DNA of 64,000 bases, taken from contig JAOWCC010001589.1 of the NCBI GenBank assembly GCA_030867875.1, forward strand, positions 74,733,537 to 74,797,536, read 5' to 3'. The first letter of the stretch is position 1; every line of letters starts with the position of its first letter. Shown here in pieces: positions 56,003-64,000 of this stretch. Origin of the DNA: Actinernus sp. WN-2022 (Eukaryota; Cnidaria; Anthozoa; Actiniaria; Actinernidae). The notes beneath the pieces were generated by a model that saw only the letters and a list, made by a program, of their open reading frames with translations, was not told the DNA's origin and did not search any database. Made by a program: the position numbers and the translations under genes.

Positions 56003-56218
56003 TTGACTGGACCAGGTTCCATTATCATCATGTGACCGATTTATAGACCTTTGATTGGTTGGTTTCCTCATTAATTATTCATGTGTATGAGATATATATA
56101 TCCCCATGTGTGTGTTTGTTTTTCCTGAGAAAGCAATACCATAGGGATCGGTACGAGTACAATGCGCAAACAATCGCTTTGTTTAGTGCCTAAATGCCTA
56201 ACAATTTTTCTTAGCGCC

Positions 56219-57767
56219 AGTGGGACTTGAATCAACAACCGTTCAAACGTTAGAAAACAAAGGAAAGTTTAATAGTGCAGCATTTATTTTCATTGTTTGG
56301 TTTTCTTTTGGGGTTTAAACACCTATAAGAAATAATGCCGTGGTTGCGAAATCATTTTAGGTCCCTGGCTATGTGTCTAGTTGGGGCCGAATCGATACAA
56401 TATAAAAGATCATTTTGGCTTTCAAAATAATATTTCAAAATCAAACAAGTGTTGTTCGAATCGGCCCTTACTTTCCCGAGAAGTTTCCTTTTTATTGTAG
56501 CAAAATCGGTTAAATAAATCCTGCATGAGATATAAATTGAAAATCACAAAATGGTAGAATGTAATTTCGTTTCTTAATCGGGACGCTTGAAAATTCTCAA
56601 TACTCCGTATTAATTACAAACAATTTTGCCTCATATATCCGTTATATTAAGAAATCACTAAAACAAACTGCTCAGAATCGCAGATATGATAGATTTGTGA
56701 AACAAACATTTGTTGCTTACTTCAAACTTTAAAAACAAAACATTTGGGTGGCATGACCAACGTAAACAAAAAGCGGCCGCGATTCTTGTCAGATGAAGAA
56801 ATAATCGTCCGAAAGAATGAAAAATCCGAGCGTGTTATTGGCCAAAAGACACCAGTTTAATAACTAAGGAAGCAGTCTAAAACAGTTTCCTCGGTAAAGC
56901 ACGCGACTGAGACATTTATTTTGAGTTAAAGTTTTATAGCAAAATTTCTGCCACCTTTGTTCACTGGAAACTACCGATCGGAAGTAGCAATATTAGATCC
57001 TATTTTAGCTACTTAACCCAACAAATTACGTAGTTTTGCTTGAATTCTAGCGCGGAAATTAAATTTTGCTCAGACCGGTGAGCGATGATTGATTTCACTT
57101 CAGCCTCTAGTTCTACGATTCAGTACTTTTTAAAAGAGAACTGATCCAACATTATGTTCAGATGAGAAAGAAATCATGTTGCTTTTGTAACAGTGGTATC
57201 GCCGGAAACTCTCCGATATAAGACATCCACAAGAACATATTTTTCGAGAAAAAATGAAATTATTTGGATGTTAAAAAATTTATATCTCGATCACGTTCTA
57301 TCCAACTGAAGCGAAGGAAGGCAAACATTTCAACATGACCTTTAAAAAAATGGTAGAAATTTCGATACACAACCGCGCGTGCTCTACTGAATAAACTACT
57401 GTAGAAATTTGTTTTGATTATCAAACAGTAATGTTTCGAAGTCTGCTAATATTTTTTGGACCCATAAGATGAGCAATTTTTTTTTTATCAGCACGGTAAT
57501 TCCTGCACTTGACGAGATTGGCGGCCGCGTTTTGTTTAGGTCGAATTATGCTTTTCAAGCGTTCCGAGCACGTGACAAAACCCCCTAATGATTTGGCATC
57601 GCAATTCTTTTCTAAAAACCATTCTTAAGGCAAAGTTTTTTCTAAGCGAACTGGTACTTCATTAAATGTGTTTAAAGCCCCAAGAGAAGATCAAACAATG
57701 TGAAAAAATGCTGCGCTATAAAAACTTTAACTTTCCTTTATTTCTAATGTTTGTAAACTTCAAACCC
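56219..57767. other. AT-rich intergenic, nothing recognised
   Basis: 1.5 kb without a convincing exon, RNA or repeat; no frame over 60 codons. Confidence 0.55.
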
Positions 57768-58099
57768 TCTGGCGCTAAGAAAGATTGTGAGGTATTTAGG
57801 CACTAAACGAAGCGATTGTTTGCGCATTGTACTCGTACCGATCCCTATGGTATTGCTTTCCCAGGTAACAACAAAGACACATATGGAGATATATATATTC
57901 TGGAGTGTCATCTTTTTTTTGATCGGTGTGTATATATATATATACATATATATATACACACCGATCAAAAAAAAGATGACACTCCAGAATATATATATCT
58001 CCATATGTGTCTTTGTTGTTACCTGGGAAAGCAATACCATAGGGATCGGTACGAGTACAATGCGCAAACAATCGCTTCGTTTAGTGCCTAAATACCTCA
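57768..58099. repeat. Fold-back element with a 312-bp near-perfect palindrome
   Basis: 57788-58099 reads almost the same on both strands: arms of 156 bases, with only one mismatched pair found (57942/57945) beside a TATATATATATATACATATA centre. Frames on the two strands encode near-identical peptides for this reason. The left side continues to a terminus CTGGCGCTAAGAAA, also found mirrored at the right end of the relative at 56218; the right arm stops about 20 bases short of that terminus. Confidence 0.92.
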
Positions 58100-59046
58100 A
58101 ATTATGTGTGAAATTTCAAGTTGAAATTAGGGATTAATTTGTCCTCTATGGTATTATTATGTTAATCTCCTGGTATATTATGTTTAGAAGTTCACTCCTT
58201 TTTAGTAGCCTTTTATAGCTGTGCCTTTCTCCAAGTAAATGACAGCTACATGATGGCTACAGATGACAATGTAGCTGTAAATGACAACTACATGTACATG
58301 TACAATGTACATGTGCATTTTCCCTACCCTGTGAGCAGAGCCTTCTTGAACTTTGCTTGTTTTTGTCCAAGCTACTGGACTTGTTGAGCCTGTTAAAACC
58401 GGTTTAATCAGCACCCAACTATTTTTTGGGCTTTAAGCTGATAACTACATGTAGCCTGTGTACAGCCATCCATCTCACCTAAAAACTCAGGAAGGGATGT
58501 ATACATGTGCTACACTGTCGTTAAATAATCCTGTTCCAGGTCACATGGATGTTTATTTTATGAGGATTTATGGTGGAAATTAAGAATGCTGATTGGCTAA
58601 ATTATTACTGTAAATATTATGTGATATAAGGCCTGTTCTTTGAAACTTTGGCACCTTTGATTGGCTAAGAGATTAGGATTTATCAGTTCTTCAGTCGACT
58701 GTCAAATAACATTATGGTTTTGGATGCATTTTGGTATGAGTTTGCATTGTTCTGCAATACAGTAATTCTGAAATCTTCAGACAAAAATCTTGTTTCAGGA
58801 TGTGGAGAATATAATGTGTACGATGAACTTTTATCTCTACACTTCCCAGTCATAATTAAATCTCCATACATGCATTGTACAAATGTATATACATGAATGT
58901 AGGAAGTTCCTATAAGAACATTGAATCTGCCTAATTCAAGCAGTGCTGGTGAAGTAAATATTTATATTGATTAAAAATTGATACGGTTTTGGTTTCAAAA
59001 CTCCGGCTTTGTCTTCTTGTTATTTTGCTGAACTGCACAGAAGACC
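58100..59046. other. Intergenic with TACATGTAC-rich segments
   Basis: Short alternating ACATGTACATGTACAATG runs near 58290 and GATTGGCTAA boxes at about 58591 and 58660. No exon recognised. Confidence 0.45.
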
Positions 59047-59631
59047 TTGAAATTACCATTCAATAAATCTACCTTTATTTATCCTAAAGTTACCCTTGAA
59101 GAAGGGAATTTATTTTATTTTCCCTGCTTCGTAGCATCCTCTTGTCTTTTGCCATTAACAATAGGAAGTGAACTATCTGAAATCTACAATGTTTACCATC
59201 TCATTTCTCTTGGCCAATGGATATTGAGATACAGGGCGACCGTTGGGATGGCCGTGGAGAATTTTCACTTTTATGCAAAATTATGCTGGAACACGATTAA
59301 CAATAGTGTAGGACATACATTCCCTCCTGAGTTTCAGGGGAGATGGATGGATGTACACATGCTAGCTGTAACCAAACCTGAGTCCATTGGCAGACAAATT
59401 TGGAAGACAAAGGTGACACGACTGAGTGAGTCAGTGGGCACAAGAAAACAAATTGACGCATGCTTGATCAATATGAAAACAACACAAATTAGTGCTGAAC
59501 CATTCTTTTCTTTCGTTTTTTTGTGTGTGTGGAGAGTTGAAGAAAGCCCTGCTTGCAGGGTAGATTTTCTGGAGAACTTATTGACTGAGAGGAAGGGCCA
59601 CGACAGGAAAATATTTGGCTCGAGGATATAA
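59047..59631 (+). other. Long unrecognised ORF (194 codons)
   Basis: A frame unusually long for this AT-rich background; it has no ATG at its start (TTG) but internal ATGs at VGMAVENFHF and RWMDVHMLAV. Phrases such as LSEIYNVYHLISLGQWILRY and HTFPPEFQGRW look protein-like. The last ~15 codons enter the dispersed repeat at 59585. No family recognised; it could be an exon, a captured fragment, or chance. Confidence 0.3.
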
Positions 59632-59875
59632 TTATGTCATAAAATAATAGACTGAGCACAGCAAGGTCCGTACAAAATGACAGTTAGCCAAATACATTGT
59701 ATTTTTCTGTTCGATCAGCATGACGTAACTCAGTCAATAAGTTTTGTTATTGTATGATCACTTAGTTTGTTTTAATAACAGCAAAGCAAGAAGCATAAAA
59801 TAGAGCATGGCAGAACAGCTTTTTTCTGGCCTGCTCACATCAGACATGTACGGCCCCCATCACATGATTTTTTGG
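59585..59875 (-). repeat. Dispersed repeat, inverted relative of 32800-33035
   Basis: CAGGAAAATATTTGGCTCGA...AGCCAAATACATTGTATTTT forms the palindromic part, and CAGTCAATAAGTTTTGTTAT...CCCATCACATGATTTTT the rest, in opposite orientation to the copy at 32.8 kb. Confidence 0.6.
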
Positions 59876-60059
59876 GTAAATGGATTTGAAAGACAAGCTG
59901 ATGTGTGGGGCCATGTATGCATGCATGTATGCATTCAGGTCATGATAATAGGGTAAAATGCCAAAACTGAAGGGAACATAGGCAGCTACTGGTCACTCGA
60001 TCGGGCTTCTACTGACAATCGGGCCATTTAAACTTTTGTGTGTGTTATGCCATACTAAG

Positions 60060-60245
60060 GGATTTTGCAAACCCAGTTGGGATGCAGGGATCCCAGCTGG
60101 GATGTTTAATACAATGTAATCCCGGGTGGGATGACGGGATCCCAGTTGGGATTGGTGGAATCCCGGGTGGGATGCCATGAAAACCTGGGTGGGAATTTGT
60201 GAGGTGGGACATTAAATAATCCTGGGTGGGATTGGTGGAATCCTG
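60060..60245 (+). repeat. Minisatellite, TCCCGGGTGGGAT unit
   Basis: About eight copies of (A)TCCCRGNTGGGATG..GGG with spacing of 15-30 bases; many units contain both TCCCAGTTGGGA and TCCCGGGTGGGA, which are themselves palindromic. Confidence 0.75.
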
Positions 60246-60752
60246 CCTTTCATTTTTATATTGGTACAGTGTAGTACATGTACATATACATTGTATAACT
60301 TAAACTCAGAAAATCATCAATGAATTTCACGAAGAATCAATTAAATAGCAGTAATTGGCTGTTCAGAACTATGAACTAGAAGTTTTATTGTACATGTACA
60401 GTACATGTATGTCCATAATATATGAGAGTCAGGTATGTAATTATCCATTTAATCATAAATAAATCAAACACCAAGAAGAGTGTTGAAAAACTTATTTCTC
60501 AAACAATATGGAGAGAAAATATTAATTCATGTATAAAACAAATGATAATTATATGAAATGATGCATTTTACATTGAAAACATAAAAGGTAATAAGTAAGT
60601 GAGTACAGAGGCCATTGTATAATATTGCTTATTTTCTCAATCTACAGCATTTGTCTGGTCTAATTTTGAAGATGCGAAAGTGTTGCAAGTCAGAAATATG
60701 TACCGTACTGCAATACATTACAGCTGTGGAGCAAGGAGGGTATTTAAAAAAA
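60246..60752. other. AT-rich intergenic, nothing recognised
   Basis: Repeated TGTACATGTA motifs near 60390; otherwise featureless. Confidence 0.5.
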
Positions 60753-61003
60753 CAGGGTTGCCACAGTCAGGGAAAAGTCAGGGAATTTTGCATCTGGTCA
60801 GGGAAATTCTAAATTTCTTGTCAAAGTCAGGGAAATATATTTTTTGGGTGCCATGATGACCTTTCATGCCTCAAAGCATATGCGAAGGGTAGGCTACATG
60901 TTTTGACAATGACTTTTCTTTAATGGACGAGGGAATATCGAACAGTTCTATTATCAGCCAGTGAAAACTCAGACATTTTTTTTCCTGATTGGTGGCAACC
61001 CTG
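60753..61003. mobile_element. 251-bp hAT-like MITE, CAGGGTTGCCAC ends
   Basis: CAGGGTTGCCAC at the left and GTGGCAACCCTG at the right are perfect inverted ends. AGTCAGGGAAA recurs four times just inside the left end. The CAGGG start suggests hAT; the A-rich flanks prevent a clear duplication call. Confidence 0.75.
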
Positions 61004-61426
61004 AAAAAGCAAAGACAATATTCAAACCTAGCCCTAACAATACCCAATATTTTGTACCAACATTTTTTGTAAAATTTGGCCATTTAAGGCTGGTATTAAG
61101 CCAGCTAAAATAATATACTTTTTATACATGTAGGATTCATAAATAATTTTATTTACAATGTATAAGTCAGGTTTAAATTGCCTTCACGCTTCAATTGTTA
61201 AATCGTAGAAATGTTGGTTCAAGTTTTGGATGCTCAGAATTTGGAGAGATGCAAGACAACAACTGTCTCTATAGTAATATATACTCTGAGTTTCATGATG
61301 GTAGAAGACATCAAAGGTTGCATGCCAACATCAAGATTGAAACTAATTTAAGTCTGGTTGAATGTTGCATATTATGACTATATATAGTTTATACAAATTA
61401 TAATTTCAAATTTTATTGAAGTACTC
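61004..61426. other. Intergenic, nothing recognised
   Basis: A 60-codon plus frame at 61195 has no known features. Confidence 0.45.
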
Positions 61427-61815
61427 TCTAATCTCTATTTGATTACTACCTTATCTGTTGTTATAAGCTATTGGATGTCTATCTGAATACTATCCTCATT
61501 TTATGTATATAAGTATACTATCTAATCTCTATTTGATCACTACCTTATCTGTTCAGTGTTATAAGCTATTGGGTGTCTATCTGAATACTATCATTTTATA
61601 TTATAAGTACTATCTAATCTCTATTTGATCACTACCTTACCTGTTGTTATAGGCTATCGGATGTCTATCTGAACACTATCTTCATTTTATCTAAGTACTA
61701 TCTAATCTCTATTTTATCACTATCTTCTCTGTTGTTATAAGCTATCTGATATCTATATAAATATATCTGAATACTATCCTCACTTTAGTTAAGTACTATC
61801 TAATCTCTATCTAAT
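61427..61815 (+). repeat. Four tandem ~90-100-bp units
   Basis: Units start TAATCTCTATTTGATCACTA and contain TGTCTATCTGAATACTATC and end AAGTACTATC; starts near 61427, 61522, 61613 and 61701. TATCCGA/ATAGTATTCAGATAG phrases continue to 62160 in reverse orientation, so the array may be one end of an element with mirrored subterminal repeats. Confidence 0.8.
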
Positions 61816-62658
61816 GGATACCTGAACAGTATCTGGTTCCTAACTGAATGCTAACTTATCTCTACCTGGGCTGTATCTGAAAAGTAGTTATTTTAGATTT
61901 TGATGACTAGTTTTAGTATAACTAAAAAGTATGCAAAACCTATCTGTTTATGCCTATCCGAAATCTATCTTAACTACGGATAGCATGTAGATAGACTATC
62001 CGAATGGTTCCAATTAGATAGTTTTCAGATAGCTCTTACTTATTAATTAGATAGTAAGCAGATAAATATGTCGGATAGTATTTAACTAAAGATAAGTTAG
62101 TTTTCAGATATCGGGTGTAACTAGTATTCAGATAGTATTCAGATAGTGTCAATTTTTGTAAGGGTACTGAATGTACACATCCACTCAAGTTTAATTCATA
62201 AACATGAGGCAAACACTTCACAATTTGATCACTTCTCATGTAATAAAGAGTGGGAAAAATTTGAAGGCTACTGTAAAGTGTAATAACACATTACATTCAA
62301 GTGAAATTCGTAAACCTGAGGAAAATGCTTACAATTGGATAACAAACCTGTACGGATGTGGGTAGCCAGAAAAGTGGATACGAGAACTAAGTAAACTTGA
62401 AGCAATGTAACGAGAAGTAATGCACGGCGCGGGAAATTTAAAATACTAGAGTAATGCCAACGGCACGATACGAAAAAAACCGTAATAAACTGCTGGCACT
62501 CGCTGGAACTACAAAATAAGGGCAGGTATAGGATAAGGATAGGCAAAACGGAAGAATGCTAGAGAAACTAATAGAATGCGAGGCAATAAAGCGAAATGAA
62601 AGGCTGCCCAAGCTGACGTGAAATAGCGAAGAACATCGGTAAGATAATTAAACAACTA
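61816..62658. other. Mirrored AGATAG repeats, then unrecognised sequence
   Basis: 61975-62160 contains about six ATTCAGATAG or TTCAGATAG phrases, complementary to CTATCTGAAT units of the array to the left. 62160-62658 shows no supported feature. Confidence 0.45.
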
Positions 62659-62811
62659 TTAAACCTCAAGAGACGCTTCGGCTTCGGCAGGCGCCGCCGG
62701 TTCATTTGCTGCTGGCTCTGTAGGCTTAGGTGCAGGGTCGGTCTCGATGATAAAGGCCACATTAGTAGAAGGCGGTTTTGGGACTTGGGAGATGGTCTTG
62801 GAGGAAGCATG
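62659..62811 (-). other. Possible C-terminal exon, Pro/Ala/Glu-rich
   Basis: A 50-codon minus frame closed by TAA reads ASSKTISQVPKPPSTNVAFI, IETDPAPKPTEPAAN and EPAAPAEAEASLEV. The composition is typical of an acidic protein tail and unlike the AT-rich background. A stop lies directly upstream in frame and no splice acceptor fits, so it may be a truncated fragment. A longer overlapping frame with Arg/Leu/Gln bias is probably its shadow. Confidence 0.35.
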
Positions 62812-63034
62812 TTAGCTCTGTGCTCGACGAGTCTTTTATCGAAATGGTAATATATTCATGGTGGCATGGCCTCTTACGTCGCCTGGGTAAGACCGCTGAA
62901 AATAGTACAGAATCTGTACTCTTAATTTGATTGGTTAATGACGCTAACAGGGTCGCGATTGGTTGGATTTAGCAAACGGGTTCTCTAGTTTGAAAACCGG
63001 TTTTCTCTACTAATAAGAGACAGACAAAATCAAA
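62812..63034 (+). promoter_or_regulatory. Possible promoter region upstream of the 63.0-kb gene
   Basis: Two GATTGG boxes (inverted CCAAT) lie at about 62930 and 62959, 80-110 bases before the ATG at 63035, with TTTAGC and AACCGGTT motifs between. The AAAATCAAAATGG start context is favourable. If the frame at 62659-62811 is real, this gap could serve both directions. Confidence 0.3.
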
Positions 63035-63679
63035 ATGGTGAGCGAAGTCAAAGAAGTCAACTTTATGCGAGAGTGCAGGAACGCAATCGCTTCTCGGTCA
63101 GGACGAAACACCAACCCACCACCGACCCCGCAAGCCACTTTAGAGGAGATCCAAAGCTTAAAATTTAAAGAGTCTCTGGCGACAGCAAACGAGGAAATTA
63201 CATCCTTGCATGAAAACAGAACTAAGGAAATCGATAACGAACACGTAGGAAAATGGCGGGAAGTCCCCCAAAGTTCAAGGTCCAGAAGAGCTTAAAGGCA
63301 CACATTTGGAGCATGATCAGCGATATTTGTGAAAATACAAAGTCCCTCTCCCGGGGTCCCTCTGGTGTCCAGAATTCGGATGTGCAGTCAACGCTAAACC
63401 AAATTGCCGAAGAAGTTACTAAGAATAAAGGAGAAAGTAAAGCATCTGACGTGATGCTTGGGAAAAGTGCCCCAAAATATATATCTACAGTCCCAGGTTG
63501 AAGTATGAGCACTTCGGGATATTGAACACAAACCTAAAAGAGATACGTACGCCAAAAGAATATATTTTTGAGTTGTTCTGTATCCCAGCTGGTTTACCCA
63601 GGTTGAAGTCCATGGCACTACAGTGGCGAACTGCAGCTACGGACTACAATCAACAAGACACGAGAAACATGCTTCCAGG
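63035..63679 (+). pseudogene. Unknown gene fragment, three consecutive frames
   Basis: From ATG 63035 the frame reads MVSEVKEVNFMRECRNAIAS and continues as a Glu/Lys-rich, partly helical protein (TLEEIQSLKFKESLATANEE). Near 63253 the reading passes by a one-base shift to SPPKFKVQKSLKAHIW, VQSTLNQIAEEVTKNKGESK; near 63498 it passes to KYEHFGILNTNLKEIRTPKE, ending LPG at a consensus donor GTGAGA. Three adjoining open frames with steady composition suggest one exon with two frameshifts, or closely spaced introns. The family is not recognised. More exons would be beyond 63.7 kb. Confidence 0.4.
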
Positions 63680-63846
63680 GTGAGATATCGATATATGAGA
63701 GATGTTACCCTATCCGCTTTATTTTCAATATCCGCGATAATAATTTGGGGTCCGAATAATAAATAATTAATGAAGTCTGCGACGTTTCGAACAGTAATTG
63801 GCAAGCGTGTAAGTCGCGTTTTCGTCTCATTAAAGTAAATTCCACA

Positions 63847-64000
63847 AGGGCTGTCCACAAGTTGCTCGAAATTTCTTAAAAAGTTGCTCGAGATTGCTTA
63901 AAAAGTTGCTCAAAAGTTGCTCAAAAAATCTAGAAAGTTGCTTTTTATTAAGGAAGTTGCTTTTACCCGTCATTTGGTCTAAAGTGAAAATATGCTAAAA
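63847..64000 (+). mobile_element. Left end of a hAT-like element, cut by window edge
   Basis: AGGGCTGTCCACAAGTTGCT resembles the TAGGGTTGTCCACATTATGC ends at 31898, and is followed by five or more AAGTTGCTC units in place of the TATGCTCA units there. The two families share the terminal design but have different subterminal repeats. Confidence 0.55.

Larger units (their letters stand above)
55201..56092. mobile_element. 892-bp TIR element carrying a DUF3504 fragment
   Basis: TCTCATAGTCACGAATAATT continuing AATGAG is mirrored with two differences at 56067-56092. The interior holds the start of a DUF3504-type gene on the plus strand and a hairpin at 55892. No transposase is visible, so it appears non-autonomous. 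Confidence 0.6.
55030..56218. mobile_element. Fold-back element relative, split by ~1 kb of insertions
   Basis: 55033-55070 (CCGATCAAAAAAAAGATGAC) and 56093-56218 (GGGATCGGTACGAGTACAAT...TTCTTAGCGCCAG) match successive parts of one arm of the palindrome at 57768-58099. The sequence between them is the two insertions listed next. Confidence 0.7.

Noticed and set aside
57744..58137. Pair of ~117-codon ORFs on both strands
   Set aside because: The same peptide on both strands follows from the palindrome; there is no independent evidence of coding.

Overview
This window looks like nuclear DNA from an animal, most likely an anthozoan cnidarian such as a stony coral or sea anemone. The reasons are AT-rich sequence with spliced coding exons, CR1/L2-like LINEs, several lineages of Penelope-like retroelements, a spliced DUF3504 (Crypton-type tyrosine recombinase) gene, a PAN plus F5/8C secreted-protein gene, and dozens of short inverted-repeat elements. 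The taxon is inferred from family content; no rRNA, mitochondrial or other diagnostic gene is present. No bacterial operons, CRISPR arrays or viral genomes are visible.

Layout. 1-3.6 kb: a large inverted-repeat element with nested MITEs. 4.08-6.27 kb: an element whose two ends are inverted arrays of an 8-bp repeat. 6.46-11.4 kb: a 4.9-kb TTAA-flanked element inserted in a 213-bp satellite. 12.3-16.4 kb: minisatellites, MITEs and a decayed LINE on the minus strand. 17.2-18.85 kb: a well-preserved 5'-truncated L2/CR1-like LINE. 18.9-21.4 kb: a small two-exon gene candidate, a LINE RT fragment, and a TIR element carrying a broken RecQ-like helicase. 22.27-23.92 kb: two correctly spliced exons of a secreted PAN/F5/8C protein on the minus strand. 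25.8-37.5 kb: one minus-strand LINE split by a 2.1-kb insertion and by a second 8.4-kb copy of the TTAA element, which itself carries a 4.3-kb element with further insertions (six nesting levels). 37.5-45.7 kb: a tRNA-derived SINE, a tandem array of about 620 bp, a LINE 3' end and a Penelope-like element. 46.8-48.0 kb: a TIR element. 49.3-50.8 kb: the two-exon DUF3504 gene. 50.8-54.9 kb: fragments of two more Penelope lineages. 55.0-58.1 kb: fold-back elements, including a 312-bp near-perfect palindrome and a TIR element holding a second DUF3504 fragment. 58-62.6 kb: AT-rich DNA with minisatellites and a hAT-like MITE. 62.66-63.68 kb: possible divergent coding regions around a CCAAT-rich gap. 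The right edge enters another hAT-like element.

The genes do not form a pathway; the window is mainly a record of sequential transposition. Real host-type coding is limited to the PAN/F5/8C exons, probably the DUF3504 gene, and a few unrecognised spliced candidates. The most useful evidence comes from internal empty sites: removing the TTAA element restores a LINE reading frame at one copy and an intact satellite monomer at the other. All coordinates and identities were read by eye, so repeat boundaries can be off by a few bases.
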